DNA from: Paenibacillus senegalensis JC66
GTDB lineage: Bacteria > Bacillota > Bacilli > Paenibacillales > NBRC-103111
Direction of reading: 5' to 3'
DNA: 64,000 nucleotides
NCBI RefSeq assembly: GCF_000285515.1
Contig: NZ_HE610957.1
Span: forward strand, 1-64,000
The notes beneath the pieces were generated by a model. That model was not told the origin of the DNA. It saw only the letters and a list, made by a program, of their open reading frames with translations, and ran no database searches. The position numbers and the translations under genes are program-made. Of the stretch, positions 52,234 through 61,813 are shown piece after piece; position 1 is the stretch's first letter; each line of letters opens with the position of its first letter.

Positions 52234-53868
52234 TTGAAAAAGGGTTGGTTGATTCTTGTAAGCTTGTGTTTGATCGGAGGCTTACTCGCAGGCTGTACTA
52301 CCGCTTCAGAGGGCACTGGCGGGGGTGAGGGAGATGCAGGCGGGAAAAAAATACTTACTTATTCCATGGGAGCCGAACCCGGAACCTTGGATAGCAATAA
52401 GAGTGTAGATGATATGTCCAACGAGATTTTATTCCATATTAGTGAAGGGCTTGTGCGAAACATCAATAACGAAACCAAGCCGGGAATAGCCGAGCGTTGG
52501 GATGTGTCTGATGACGGACTGACCTACACCTTCTACTTAAGAGAATCTGTCTGGTCTGACGGTGTACCCTTGACCGCCCATGATTTCGAGTATACCTTTA
52601 AACGGTTTCTTGATCCGGCAACCGGCTCTTCCTTTGTTGAGAAGGTTGATGCGATTGTAAACGCGATGGCTTATAACAGGGGGGAAATAACAGATGCTTC
52701 CCAGGTAGGCGTCAAGGCGCTTGATGATCATACACTTGAAATTAAATTGGAATATCCCGTTCCTTATTTCCTGGTCACCATCGGCAGCAACTCTTACTTC
52801 TATCCGGTCAGACAGGATGTTGTCGAAGAGCACGGCTCCAACTATGCAGCTGACGCGGACAAAATCGTTACAAATGGACCGTTCACTCTGGAGAGATGGA
52901 ACCATGAGGCGGAAATTCGCATGGTCAAGAACGAAAATTATTGGAACGCAGATGCCATTAAGCTCGATGGAATTACTCAACTGATTGTTCCGGACAGCAA
53001 TACGGCAGCGAATATGTTTGACACTGGCGAATTAGATTATTTGCCAAGTATTCCGGCCGCATTGATTACCAGCTATCCGAATGCTGAAAATTCGCTTGCC
53101 GGGGGCGTGCAGATGCTGCAATTTAATCTTGACGGGGATACGCCGGAATCTCAGCCTTTGATGTCCAATGTCAATTTTCGCAAAGCGTTAAGTTATGCAC
53201 TGAACCGCAACAACATTGCAGCAGCGATTGCCCCGCCGGGGACAGAGCCGGCAGGACGTTTTGTACTGCCAACCTTTACTTCTTACCTGCAAGAGCACCC
53301 GTTTGAAGGAGTGCCTCTTGAGGGGGATGAAGACAAGGCGAGAGAATACCTGCAAATCGCATTGGACGAGCTCGGTATGTCTATTGATGAGCTGCCAGTA
53401 ATCCGCTATGTAGGTATGGATGGCCGAAACCGGGTCTATGCAGAAGCGCTTCAGGATGCCTGGGTACAAGTATTGGGGCTGAACAATATTGAAATCCAGA
53501 TTCTACCCGTGCCGCAAGCAATTGAGGCTACGATGAATAGAGAATACGATATCTACCTGCAAAGCTTGACCGCTTCCCGCGATGTGTCCGAGCTGTTCGA
53601 CTACTGGGTAGCTGGCGGAAGCGTTAACTGGACTGGCTGGGACGATGAAGTCTATACCGAGATGTATCAAGAGGCGATGAGAATCGTTGACCCGGCAGAA
53701 AGAGATCAAGCGCTTTTTGAAGTGGAAAAATATATGTTCGAGAACGGGCCGCTGGAACCGTTTATGTATGTCGGCAACAGCTACGTGGTTCATGATTATG
53801 TCAGCGGCATTATTAGGTCGGCAGTTGGCGCTCCTTCACAAATGATTTACGCGGACATTGCCAAGTAA
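52234..53868 (+). CDS. Oligopeptide/dipeptide-binding lipoprotein (OppA/DppE family)
   Basis: A 544-residue family-5 extracellular binding protein: signal peptide with lipobox LLAGC, Gly-rich linker, then SMGAEPGTLDSNKSVDDMS, RWDVSDDGLTYTFYLRESV, WSDGVPLTAHDFEYTFKRF and the NRNNI segment typical of OppA. It captures peptides for the permeases downstream. The TTG at 52234, 6 bases after GGAGGGG (52221-52227), is the start. An intrinsic terminator separates it from the permeases, which would raise its expression above theirs. Confidence 0.93.
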   Translation: MKKGWLILVSLCLIGGLLAGCTTASEGTGGGEGDAGGKKILTYSMGAEPGTLDSNKSVDDMSNEILFHISEGLVRNINNETKPGIAERWDVSDDGLTYTFYLRESVWSDGVPLTAHDFEYTFKRFLDPATGSSFVEKVDAIVNAMAYNRGEITDASQVGVKALDDHTLEIKLEYPVPYFLVTIGSNSYFYPVRQDVVEEHGSNYAADADKIVTNGPFTLERWNHEAEIRMVKNENYWNADAIKLDGITQLIVPDSNTAANMFDTGELDYLPSIPAALITSYPNAENSLAGGVQMLQFNLDGDTPESQPLMSNVNFRKALSYALNRNNIAAAIAPPGTEPAGRFVLPTFTSYLQEHPFEGVPLEGDEDKAREYLQIALDELGMSIDELPVIRYVGMDGRNRVYAEALQDAWVQVLGLNNIEIQILPVPQAIEATMNREYDIYLQSLTASRDVSELFDYWVAGGSVNWTGWDDEVYTEMYQEAMRIVDPAERDQALFEVEKYMFENGPLEPFMYVGNSYVVHDYVSGIIRSAVGAPSQMIYADIAK

Positions 53869-53914
53869 TTAGTGTTTTGCCTATGAAATAAGGGAGGCGC
53901 TCAAAGAAGGCCAG

Positions 53915-53963
53915 GCCCTGGTCCTAGAAGTTTCTTTTCATGACCAGGGCTTTTCTTTTTTTA
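53915..53963 (+). terminator. Internal terminator between binding protein and permease genes
   Basis: GCCCTGGTC (53915-53923) pairs with GACCAGGGC (53942-53950), followed by a 13-base T-rich run. Partial read-through would give more binding protein than permease. Confidence 0.88.
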
Positions 53964-54004
53964 AACAAAGCAAGCACGGATCTTAATCTATGGAGGCGAC
54001 TGGC

Positions 54005-54925
54005 TTGAAAAGATATATTATCAGACGCGTGTTTATATCACTGCTAACGCTCTGGCTGCTGGCCACCGTGTCTTTTTTCCTGCTCCGGTCGTTACCCGGC
54101 AATCCGTTTCAGACCGAAACGCTTCTGTCAGCGGAGGTACAGGAGCGCATGATGGCGTATTACGGATTGGATAAGCCGCTATATGAGCAGTATTTCCAGT
54201 ATATGGGCAATCTGCTTAAAGGAGATATGGGATATTCACTGAAATACACAAATCGGTCCGTGAACAGCATAATTGCCGAATCGTTCCCAATCTCCGCCGA
54301 GCTCGGCCTTCGCGCGCTTGCGCTAGCGGTTCCATTAGGCCTGCTGCTGGGTGTTATCGCCGCACGGAGAAGAGGCAAGGCTGCAGATTACTTGTGTGTG
54401 TTCGTTGCCGTCATCGGCATTTCGGTACCAAGCTTTATTGCCGGAACCCTGCTGCAGTACACCTTTGGCGTCAAGCTGGGAATCTTTCCGGTTGCCCAGT
54501 GGAACAGCGTGTGGCACACGGTATTGCCCTCACTGGCGATGGGGTTATCCCTTATGGCCACCCTCACACGCTTGATGAGGGCCAGTATGCTTGAAGTAAC
54601 CAGTCAGGATTATATTAAAACGGCTAAAGCCAAAGGGCTAGGCAGTCTGAAAATTATTTGGAGCCACCAGCTGCGCAATGCGATGCTGCCAATTGTAACC
54701 GTTCTTGGACCGCTGGTCGCTAGCGTGCTGATGGGGACTTTTGTCATTGAGCAGATTTTTGCCATTCCCGGCTTAGGGATGCACTTTGTCCAATCCGTAC
54801 AATCTCTCGACTATACAATGGCTCTTGGGCTGACCATTTTCTTTGGCGCATTCTTGGTGGCTGCCAATTTTATCGTCGATATTGTGTATGGATTGATCGA
54901 TCCTAGAATCCGGGTAGCTGATTAA
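54005..54925 (+). CDS. Peptide ABC transporter permease (OppB/DppB type)
   Basis: A 306-residue permease with about six helices, the family start KRYIIRRVFISLLTLWLLAT, and the loop TRLMRASMLEVTSQDYIKTA followed by AKGLGSLKIIWSHQLRN that contacts the ATPases. TTG 54005 lies 8 bases behind GGAGG (53992-53996); ATG 53990 would overlap that site. Eleven bases separate it from the next permease. Confidence 0.92.
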   Translation: MKRYIIRRVFISLLTLWLLATVSFFLLRSLPGNPFQTETLLSAEVQERMMAYYGLDKPLYEQYFQYMGNLLKGDMGYSLKYTNRSVNSIIAESFPISAELGLRALALAVPLGLLLGVIAARRRGKAADYLCVFVAVIGISVPSFIAGTLLQYTFGVKLGIFPVAQWNSVWHTVLPSLAMGLSLMATLTRLMRASMLEVTSQDYIKTAKAKGLGSLKIIWSHQLRNAMLPIVTVLGPLVASVLMGTFVIEQIFAIPGLGMHFVQSVQSLDYTMALGLTIFFGAFLVAANFIVDIVYGLIDPRIRVAD

Positions 54926-54936
54926 GGAGACTTCAA

Positions 54937-55869
54937 ATGAATAAAGAACTGAACGTCAAACGTCCTGCTGATCCCTTTGAGATGGTAGGCATCAGCGATA
55001 CGGCCGGACAGCAGGTGATCAGGCCAAGTTTATCGTTTTGGCAGGATGCCTGGCACCGGCTTATGAAAAATAAAGTGGCGATGCTCGGTCTAGGCATCAT
55101 TGTGCTGATGGTTTTCTTTGCAATATTCGGACCGATGATGACACCTTACCGTTACAACGACACTAATCTGACGAATATTAATGCCCCGATGTCTGCCGAG
55201 CACTGGTTCGGTACCGATAACCTTGGACGCGACTTGTGGGCGAGAGTATGGATGGGCGCAAGGGTATCCCTCATCGTTGGCGTGCTGGGAGCTGTGGTCC
55301 CCAGTCTGATCGGCATTATTATCGGAGGCATTTCCGGTTATTTTGGCGGCAGGCTTGATATGCTGATCATGAGATTTATTGACATCTGCATCTGCATTCC
55401 GCAGTTGATTTATGTCATCCTGATCATGATTTATTTTGGCTCCGGTCCCGGTCCCATCATTGCGGCCTTTGCCATTACCGGCTGGATGAGCTCCGCCCGC
55501 AACATCCGCGGACTTGTTCTGCAGCTGAAGGAGCGGGAATTCGTGCTCGCCTCACGGGCGCTCGGAGCATCAGCGGCGCGGCTCATTGCCAAGCATCTGA
55601 TCCCGAATACGCTGGGGATTATTATTGTCGGGATAACGACTGCCGTCCCCGCAGCGATTTTCTACGAAGCCTATCTCAGCTTTATTGGAATCGGCATCAA
55701 GCCGCCTATGTCCAGCTGGGGGCAGTTAGTGAATGAAGGCATTAAAGTATTCCGGGTATTTCCGGCCCAGCTGTTCATTCCATCCATTTTTATTTGCATA
55801 ACGATGCTGTCCTTCAACTTGTTCGGCGATGGCCTGAGAGACGCATTCGATCCGAAATTACGCCGCTAG
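54937..55869 (+). CDS. Peptide ABC transporter permease (OppC/DppC type)
   Basis: A 310-residue permease with a cytosolic N-terminal arm, the family segment HWFGTDNLGRDLWARVWMGA, and the ATPase loop REFVLASRALGASAARLIAK. It forms the translocation pore with the OppB-like protein. Ribosome site AAGGAG. Confidence 0.92.
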   Translation: MNKELNVKRPADPFEMVGISDTAGQQVIRPSLSFWQDAWHRLMKNKVAMLGLGIIVLMVFFAIFGPMMTPYRYNDTNLTNINAPMSAEHWFGTDNLGRDLWARVWMGARVSLIVGVLGAVVPSLIGIIIGGISGYFGGRLDMLIMRFIDICICIPQLIYVILIMIYFGSGPGPIIAAFAITGWMSSARNIRGLVLQLKEREFVLASRALGASAARLIAKHLIPNTLGIIIVGITTAVPAAIFYEAYLSFIGIGIKPPMSSWGQLVNEGIKVFRVFPAQLFIPSIFICITMLSFNLFGDGLRDAFDPKLRR

Positions 55870-55881
55870 GAGGGATGATAC

Positions 55882-56922
55882 GTGGAACTCATATTGGAAG
55901 TTAAAGATTTGAACGTCTCCTTTGAGACTTATGCCGGAGAAGTACAAGCCGTCCGCGGGATCTCCTTTCAATTAAGAGAAGGGGAAACCTTGGCAATTGT
56001 CGGGGAATCCGGATCGGGAAAAAGCGTGAGCGTCCAATCGATTCTTAAGCTGATTCCTTCGCCCCCCTCCAAACTGAAGAGCGGTGAAATTGTGTACAAG
56101 GGTCAAGATTTGACCCGGCTCTCGGATAAAGCGATGGAAGCAATCCGGGGAAAAGAAATCTCGATGATCTTTCAAGATCCTATGTCTTCTCTCAATCCGA
56201 CTATGAAAGTAGGAAAGCAGATAATAGAGGGGATACGCAAGCATGAAGGGCTCAGCACCAAGGAAGCGCGCAAGCGGGCGGCTGAAATGCTCCGCCTTGT
56301 CGGCATACCGGATTATGAGACAAATATGGACCGCTATCCCCATCAATTCAGCGGAGGCATGCGTCAGCGCGTAATGATTGCGATTGCCCTGGCTTGTAAT
56401 TCCAAAATTTTACTCGCAGATGAGCCGACTACCGCACTGGATGTTACGATGCAGGCGCAAATTCTGCAGCTGATGAATGACTTGAAGGACAAGCTGAAAA
56501 CGGCTATCGTCCTGATCACTCATGATTTGGGAGTCGTCGCTCAGATGGCCGACAGGATCGCTGTTATGTATGCCGGTAAAATTGTAGAGACCGGAACCGC
56601 TGAAGACATTTTTTATCGTCCGAAGCATCCTTATACCTGGGGGCTGCTGGAATCGGTGCCGAGCTACGAGAAGCGCTCCGGCAAACGGCTGGCCGCCATT
56701 CCGGGCTCGCCGCCGGATTTGTTTGCTCCGCCGCCCGGCTGTGCCTTTGCAGCCCGATGCAAGTATTGCATGCATATCTGCAAAACCGCGGAGCCTGTGC
56801 TTGCTGCGGTGGATGGTGCTCACCAGGCGGCATGCTGGCTGCTCGATCCGCGAGCGCCGCAGGTGGCACCACCCGTGATCAAAAGTCACAGGAAACAGGA
56901 AGGGGGCGGGGAGCATGTCTAA
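55882..56922 (+). CDS. Peptide ABC transporter ATP-binding protein (OppD/DppD type)
   Basis: A 346-residue ATPase: Walker A IVGESGSGKSVSVQSIL, signature HQFSGGMRQRVMIAIA, Walker B ILLADEPTTALDV, and the C-terminal oligopeptide-transporter extension with four cysteines (CAFAARCKYCMHIC). The GTG start follows GGAGGGATG. Its end overlaps the OppF-like start by eight bases. Confidence 0.93.
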   Translation: MELILEVKDLNVSFETYAGEVQAVRGISFQLREGETLAIVGESGSGKSVSVQSILKLIPSPPSKLKSGEIVYKGQDLTRLSDKAMEAIRGKEISMIFQDPMSSLNPTMKVGKQIIEGIRKHEGLSTKEARKRAAEMLRLVGIPDYETNMDRYPHQFSGGMRQRVMIAIALACNSKILLADEPTTALDVTMQAQILQLMNDLKDKLKTAIVLITHDLGVVAQMADRIAVMYAGKIVETGTAEDIFYRPKHPYTWGLLESVPSYEKRSGKRLAAIPGSPPDLFAPPPGCAFAARCKYCMHICKTAEPVLAAVDGAHQAACWLLDPRAPQVAPPVIKSHRKQEGGGEHV

Positions 56923-57901
56923 CGAATTGTTAGTCGTGCGCGACCTGGAGAAAAGCTTTCAGGTAGGCCGGGGTGTCGAATTCAAAGCGATTGACAAGGT
57001 CAGCTTTTCGATTGCCCGGGGGAAAACGCTTGGTCTGGTTGGCGAGTCAGGCTGCGGCAAAACCACTATCGGCCGTACAGTGGTCCGGTTATACCAGGCG
57101 GATGGAGGACAAGTGCTGTTTCAGGATATGGACGTGCACCGCGTTACCCGCAAGCAAGCTCATGAGCTTACGAAAAGAATGCAGATGATCTTTCAGGATC
57201 CGTATTCTTCCCTGAATCCTAGAATGACTGTAGGGGACATCATTGGAGAAGGGCTTGATATTCACAAGCTGTATAACGGCAGAAAGGCGCGCAATGAACG
57301 CATATATGAACTGCTGGAGATGGTTGGCTTAAATCGGGAGCATGCCGGGAGGTTTCCGCATGAGTTCTCCGGGGGCCAGCGTCAACGGGTTGGAATAGCA
57401 AGAGCCTTGGCCGTGGAGCCGGAATTTATTGTTTGTGATGAAGCGATTTCTGCTCTGGACGTGTCGATTCAGGCCCAAATTATAAATTTGCTGATGGATC
57501 TCCAGGATGAGCTTGGCCTGACCTATTTGTTTATCGCTCATGACTTGAGTATGGTGCGGCATATTTCGGATGATATTGCTGTGATGTACCTCGGCAATCT
57601 GGTTGAAAAGGCGGAAACGGATACGCTCTATACTAAGCCGCTGCATCCTTATACGCAAGGGCTGCTCGAAGCGGTACCGACACCTGATCCCATTTACGAG
57701 AAACAACGTGAAAAAATTTTGCTTACCGGAGACGTAAAATCCTTCAAGGGAGAGCGCAAGGGCTGCGTCTTCGCCAGCAGGTGTAAATATGCGGCAGATC
57801 TATGTCAAGAAGTGAAACCGGAGCTTAGAGAAATTGAGCCGGCGCATTTTGCGGCCTGTCACCGGATCGAGGAATTGAACGGGGCTAGCAGAAGGAGATG
57901 A
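56915..57901 (+). CDS. Peptide ABC transporter ATP-binding protein (OppF/DppF type)
   Basis: A 328-residue ATPase: Walker A VGESGCGKTTIGRTVV, signature HEFSGGQRQRVGIARALA, Walker B FIVCDEAISALDVS, and C-terminal CVFASRCKYAADLC. It completes the five-gene peptide importer. Its TGA is four bases before the tldD start, with AGGAG of the tldD ribosome site inside its last codons. Confidence 0.93.
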   Translation: MSNELLVVRDLEKSFQVGRGVEFKAIDKVSFSIARGKTLGLVGESGCGKTTIGRTVVRLYQADGGQVLFQDMDVHRVTRKQAHELTKRMQMIFQDPYSSLNPRMTVGDIIGEGLDIHKLYNGRKARNERIYELLEMVGLNREHAGRFPHEFSGGQRQRVGIARALAVEPEFIVCDEAISALDVSIQAQIINLLMDLQDELGLTYLFIAHDLSMVRHISDDIAVMYLGNLVEKAETDTLYTKPLHPYTQGLLEAVPTPDPIYEKQREKILLTGDVKSFKGERKGCVFASRCKYAADLCQEVKPELREIEPAHFAACHRIEELNGASRRR

Positions 57902-57905
57902 ACAG

Positions 57906-59285
57906 ATGATAAGCAGGACATTAATGGAAGAAGTGATAGCTGCGGCATTGGCTTCCGGCGGTGATTATGCAGAGCTGTTTTTGGAAGACACCCGGCGGAA
58001 CACGATGACGATGTCGGGCGGCCGCATCAATGTTATTCTATCGGGCTGCGATTATGGTGCATCCGTGCGCATTCTGCGAGGAACGGACAGTATATATGCT
58101 TACACCAATGACGTTTCCCGTGAGTCGTTGCTGAAGCTGGCCAAGCAAGCGGCGAGCAGCCTTGGGGAAATAGCGGAAGGAAAACAGGTGTCCTTAGTTG
58201 AAAGATATAACTTGAATTACAGCCAAACACTGATTGTTCCTTCCTCCGTTTCTAACAAAGATAAGGCGGAGCTGGTTAAACGGGCCTACTGGGCGGCCAA
58301 GGAATATCATCCTGAAGTTGTCCAGGCGATTGTTACGTATAAAGATATTGACCAAAAAATTACGCTGGCTACAAGCGAAGGTCTTTACACTAACGACCGC
58401 AGAATTTATACATCTTTTGGCGTACGTTCAATTGCCAACCGCGGCTCCGAAAATCAGGTTTGCAATAAACGGTATGAGGTTCAGGGAGGACTGGAATTAT
58501 TCGAGAACTGGTCACCTGAATGGATAGGCGAGCAGGCGAGTCAGGTGGCGGTCATGAAGCTGGATGCCAGGCCAAGCCCAATTGGAGAAATGCCGGTTGT
58601 CCTGCCCAGAGGAACAGGCGGTATTTTCCTGCACGAGGCCTGCGGTCATTCCTTGGAATCCAGTTCTGTAGCTAACGGCGGCTCCGTATTCTCAGGTAAG
58701 CTGGGAAGTCAGGTCGCAACTGACAAAATTACAATTTATGACGATGGTACCATACCCGGTGCCTGGGGATCCATTAATGTAGATGACGAGGGAATTCCCT
58801 CGCAAAAAAATCTTCTAATCGAAAACGGGATTTTGAAAGGCTATATGATTGACAGGCTGGGTGCCCGCAGAATGGGCATGGAGCCTACGGGAAGCGGGCG
58901 CAAGGAATCGTACCGCTTTGCTCCCACGTCACGGATGACCAACACCTATATTGTGGCAGGCGAGGATGAAGAGCAGGATATTATCAGCAGCGTGGAATAC
59001 GGTCTTTACGCCAAGGAAATGGGCGGCGGCACGGCGAATCCGCAGACCAGTTCCTTTAACTTTAACGTTCAAGAAGCCTACCTGATTGAGAACGGACGGA
59101 TCACCGTCCCTGTAAAAGGTGCCACCTTGATGGGGATGGGAGTCGAAGCGCTGATGAATATAGAAATGGTCGGCAATCAGCTGGACTTTGATGGAGGCTT
59201 TTGTGGTGCCTCAAGTGGCAGCTTGCCGGTTTCGAATGGTCAGCCGATGATCAAGATTTCTAAGCTTGTGGTGGGCGGTAAATAG
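57906..59285 (+). CDS. tldD: TldD-family metalloprotease
   Basis: A 459-residue cytosolic protease. The HExxxH zinc motif is IFLHEACGHSLE (His243, Glu244, His248), and the third ligand is the cysteine of GGFCGASSGS (about Cys433). TldD with TldE forms a heterodimer that degrades unfolded or post-translationally modified peptides in its internal cavity; in E. coli it matures microcin B17. Here it is encoded next to a peptide importer, so the substrate is probably an imported peptide. Only this subunit carries the catalytic motif. Confidence 0.93.
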   Translation: MISRTLMEEVIAAALASGGDYAELFLEDTRRNTMTMSGGRINVILSGCDYGASVRILRGTDSIYAYTNDVSRESLLKLAKQAASSLGEIAEGKQVSLVERYNLNYSQTLIVPSSVSNKDKAELVKRAYWAAKEYHPEVVQAIVTYKDIDQKITLATSEGLYTNDRRIYTSFGVRSIANRGSENQVCNKRYEVQGGLELFENWSPEWIGEQASQVAVMKLDARPSPIGEMPVVLPRGTGGIFLHEACGHSLESSSVANGGSVFSGKLGSQVATDKITIYDDGTIPGAWGSINVDDEGIPSQKNLLIENGILKGYMIDRLGARRMGMEPTGSGRKESYRFAPTSRMTNTYIVAGEDEEQDIISSVEYGLYAKEMGGGTANPQTSSFNFNVQEAYLIENGRITVPVKGATLMGMGVEALMNIEMVGNQLDFDGGFCGASSGSLPVSNGQPMIKISKLVVGGK

Positions 59286-59322
59286 TCGCTGTCTACTGAA
59301 TCAGGGAAAAGGGTGGTAAAAA

Positions 59323-60684
59323 ATGGAGTTTGAAGCGTTCAAGCAATTTTTGTTTGCGGAGGCGGAAGCGAACGGATTCGAGAAGGTTGAGCTGTATCAT
59401 GTTAGCGGCTCCGGCATCTTGCTTTCTATACCCGAAGGAGAGCAGTATAACATGCGCTGCGGTGTATCGCTTCGCGGCACGGTACAAGGAGGAACGGGGA
59501 CTGCATATTCCGAGCAGTTTACCGAAGAATCAGCCCGCTACCTGATTCAGACTGTGCGGGAAAACGCAAGCATTCTCGAAAATGACGGCGAAGCGTATTA
59601 CCATGACGGCTCGGGCAGCTATCCTGAATTGCCGCCGGCAGACGATGAATTAGAAGACATCTCCAGGCTTTCCGCTTTGCGGGATCAGATCTGGAAGGAA
59701 ATCGAAAGCTATGGCAATTTGTCCAAAACAACAGGCGTCGTTCATGCGGTAAGCAGCACGATCCGGATCGTCAACAATCAGGGGCTTGATGTCTCGACTA
59801 AATCTAACTATGTTTACTGTGTGCTTTATATGGTTGCTGAGCGGGATGGTGTATTGAAAAATTCACTATTGTACCGTGGCGGTACCCGACTGACTGATAT
59901 CGACCCCCAAGACCTGGTAGGCTCAGGACAGCAGAAGGCGAATGGCTATTTTGGCGCAGAGCAGGTGGAAAGCGGAACCTATAATATTGTGTTTCCTAAT
60001 GATACGGCAAGCCTGCTCGTGCAGGGCTTCTCCGTGTTCTTTTCTGCCGAATCGGTTCTAAGTGCCATATCGGCCTTGAAAGGCAAGGAAGGTCAATATG
60101 TGGCAAGCAGCAAGGTGACTATCCTGGATGATCCTCTTGATCCGCGAGGAGTATTCTGCCGTCCGTTTGATGCCGAAGGCATACCGGCCGTCAAGCGGAC
60201 ATTGGTGAAGGATGGGGTGCTGGAGAGCTACCTGCACAGCAGCCGGACAGCTGTTCATTTTGAGCATGCCCAGCCAGGCAATCACCACCGTTTAGATTAT
60301 AATTATCAATCGGCGGTGTACCCGTCTAATTTTTATTTGGCTGCGGGTGAGAAAAGCCTGGACGACCTTATAGCAGAATTGGGAGACGGACTCTATGTGA
60401 CAGATGTTACGGCGTATTTCCATGGAGCCGGAATAAATGCGGCTTCCGGCGAATATTCCATTCCCGCAACGGGTTATGTAGTAAGAAACGGCAAGATTGA
60501 GCGCCCCTTCGATGGCGTTACGATAGCTGGAAGTTTATATGATTTTATGAAAAATATTAAAGAGGTTGGCAGTGATCTATTATTCGGGCTGCCGACAAGC
60601 TTTCGGCCGGGAGCTCCGATGGCACATGGCTGCTACGGCTCTCCTTCAATTCGGGTTGACGGAATTACCGTCTCCGGAAAATAA
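59323..60684 (+). CDS. TldE/PmbA-family protease subunit
   Basis: A 453-residue homologue of TldD lacking HExxxH, ending with the family text GLPTSFRPGAPMAHGCYGSP. It should pair with the preceding TldD as the non-catalytic half. The conserved glycine-rich N-terminal segment (YNMRCGVSLRGTVQGGTGTA) is present. The start lies 37 bases after the tldD stop. Confidence 0.9.
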   Translation: MEFEAFKQFLFAEAEANGFEKVELYHVSGSGILLSIPEGEQYNMRCGVSLRGTVQGGTGTAYSEQFTEESARYLIQTVRENASILENDGEAYYHDGSGSYPELPPADDELEDISRLSALRDQIWKEIESYGNLSKTTGVVHAVSSTIRIVNNQGLDVSTKSNYVYCVLYMVAERDGVLKNSLLYRGGTRLTDIDPQDLVGSGQQKANGYFGAEQVESGTYNIVFPNDTASLLVQGFSVFFSAESVLSAISALKGKEGQYVASSKVTILDDPLDPRGVFCRPFDAEGIPAVKRTLVKDGVLESYLHSSRTAVHFEHAQPGNHHRLDYNYQSAVYPSNFYLAAGEKSLDDLIAELGDGLYVTDVTAYFHGAGINAASGEYSIPATGYVVRNGKIERPFDGVTIAGSLYDFMKNIKEVGSDLLFGLPTSFRPGAPMAHGCYGSPSIRVDGITVSGK

Positions 60685-60707
60685 CTATTATGAAATGGGG
60701 GATCTCC

Positions 60708-61352
60708 ATGGACAAGGAGCAGGCCTTTGATTTTCTCAACCGGCTGGCCAAAGGGATTGCTGTAACTTTCGGCAGCTCATGCGAAACCCTGATTCATGAT
60801 ATGAGCGTAAAGGGGCACCCGATAGTAGCCATCTATAACGGTCACGTTACCGGAAGGGAAGTAGGCTCCATTGTTGATGTCCTGGGGTCGACCAAGGACC
60901 TGGACGAGTTCGTAACCGGAGTTGATTTTGTTAACCACCTGGCGGTTACTCCTGAGGGAAAGCAAATTAAAAGCTCCACGTTTCAACTGGTGGGGGAAGA
61001 TTACCAATATGCATTGGGAATCAATTTTGATTTCAGCGATTTGCTGCAAGCGAACCGTCTGCTGCTGGGGCTTATGAATGTGGGCGGCGATTTGCAAAGC
61101 GCGATATGGCAGGCTGGAGAAGGGATGCTGAGTGAGATTTTTGACGAAGCTCTGGCAATCGTTGGCAAGCCGTTGGATGACATGAACAAAAAGGATAGGC
61201 TGAAGCTTATTAAGCTGTTAAAGGATAAGAATGTGTTTAATATTCAAAAGTCCGTTCCTTTTGTTTCTGAACGTTTGAATGTCTCCAGATATACGGTATA
61301 CAACTACTTGCATGAACTAGAGGAGAAGGAAGGGAAGCTAGATGAAGATTGA
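60708..61352 (+). CDS. YheO-like PAS/HTH transcriptional regulator
   Basis: A 214-residue regulator with a YheO-type PAS-like domain (SSCETLIHDMSVKGHPIVAI; DLLQANRLLLGLMNVGGDLQ) and a C-terminal HTH (VPFVSERLNVSRYTVYNYLH). The family includes DauR, which controls D-arginine catabolism, so a D-amino acid or peptide-derived ligand is possible. ATG 60708 follows GGGGGA; ATG 60690 overlaps that site. Its position inside the operon suggests autoregulation. Confidence 0.85.
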   Translation: MDKEQAFDFLNRLAKGIAVTFGSSCETLIHDMSVKGHPIVAIYNGHVTGREVGSIVDVLGSTKDLDEFVTGVDFVNHLAVTPEGKQIKSSTFQLVGEDYQYALGINFDFSDLLQANRLLLGLMNVGGDLQSAIWQAGEGMLSEIFDEALAIVGKPLDDMNKKDRLKLIKLLKDKNVFNIQKSVPFVSERLNVSRYTVYNYLHELEEKEGKLDED

Positions 61353-61809
61353 ACAGAGAATAAAAGAACTGGGAATTGAACTGCCGTCTGCTGCCAAACC
61401 GGGAGCGCTGTATGTACCGGTTAAACGCCTGGGAACGGGCTTATACGTTTCCGGCCATATTCCCTCACAGAATGGAGAACCAGTCTATACCGGCAAGGTA
61501 GGAGCCGAGAGATCACTGGAGTATGCACAGGAAGCAGCCAGGCTGTGTGTGATCAACATCTTGGCCACGTTAAAGAGCTATACAGGAAATTTGGACCGTA
61601 TTAAAGGTGTAGTGAAGCTGCTTGCTTTTGTCAGTAGTGAAGCCGGCTTTGCTCATCAACACCTGGTCATCAATGCGGCTTCTCAGCTGCTAATAGATAT
61701 TTTTGGGGAGGAAGAGGGCGCTCATGCCCGTTCCGCGATTGGTACTAACCAGCTTCCATTGGATGTTACGGTTGAAATCGAGGGCATATTTGAGCTAAGG
61801 GAGCTGTAG
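61342..61809 (+). CDS. RidA-family protein (150-residue subgroup)
   Basis: A 155-residue YjgF/RidA-like protein: YVPVKRLGTGLYVSGHIPSQ, LEYAQEAARLCVINILATLK, and the C-terminal HARSAIGTNQLPLDVTVEIE with the conserved Arg that binds enamine carboxylates. It is longer than housekeeping RidA (about 125 residues) and belongs to the branch annotated endoribonuclease L-PSP-like. Its neighbour, a C-S lyase, makes 2-aminoacrylate, the classic RidA substrate. It overlaps the regulator gene by 11 bases. Confidence 0.88.
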   Translation: MKIEQRIKELGIELPSAAKPGALYVPVKRLGTGLYVSGHIPSQNGEPVYTGKVGAERSLEYAQEAARLCVINILATLKSYTGNLDRIKGVVKLLAFVSSEAGFAHQHLVINAASQLLIDIFGEEEGAHARSAIGTNQLPLDVTVEIEGIFELREL

Positions 61810-61813
61810 CAGC

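Noticed and set aside
53990-54004. ATG 53990 as start of the OppB-like permease
   Set aside because: It overlaps the GGAGG that serves the TTG at 54005, and the conserved N-terminus begins at that TTG.
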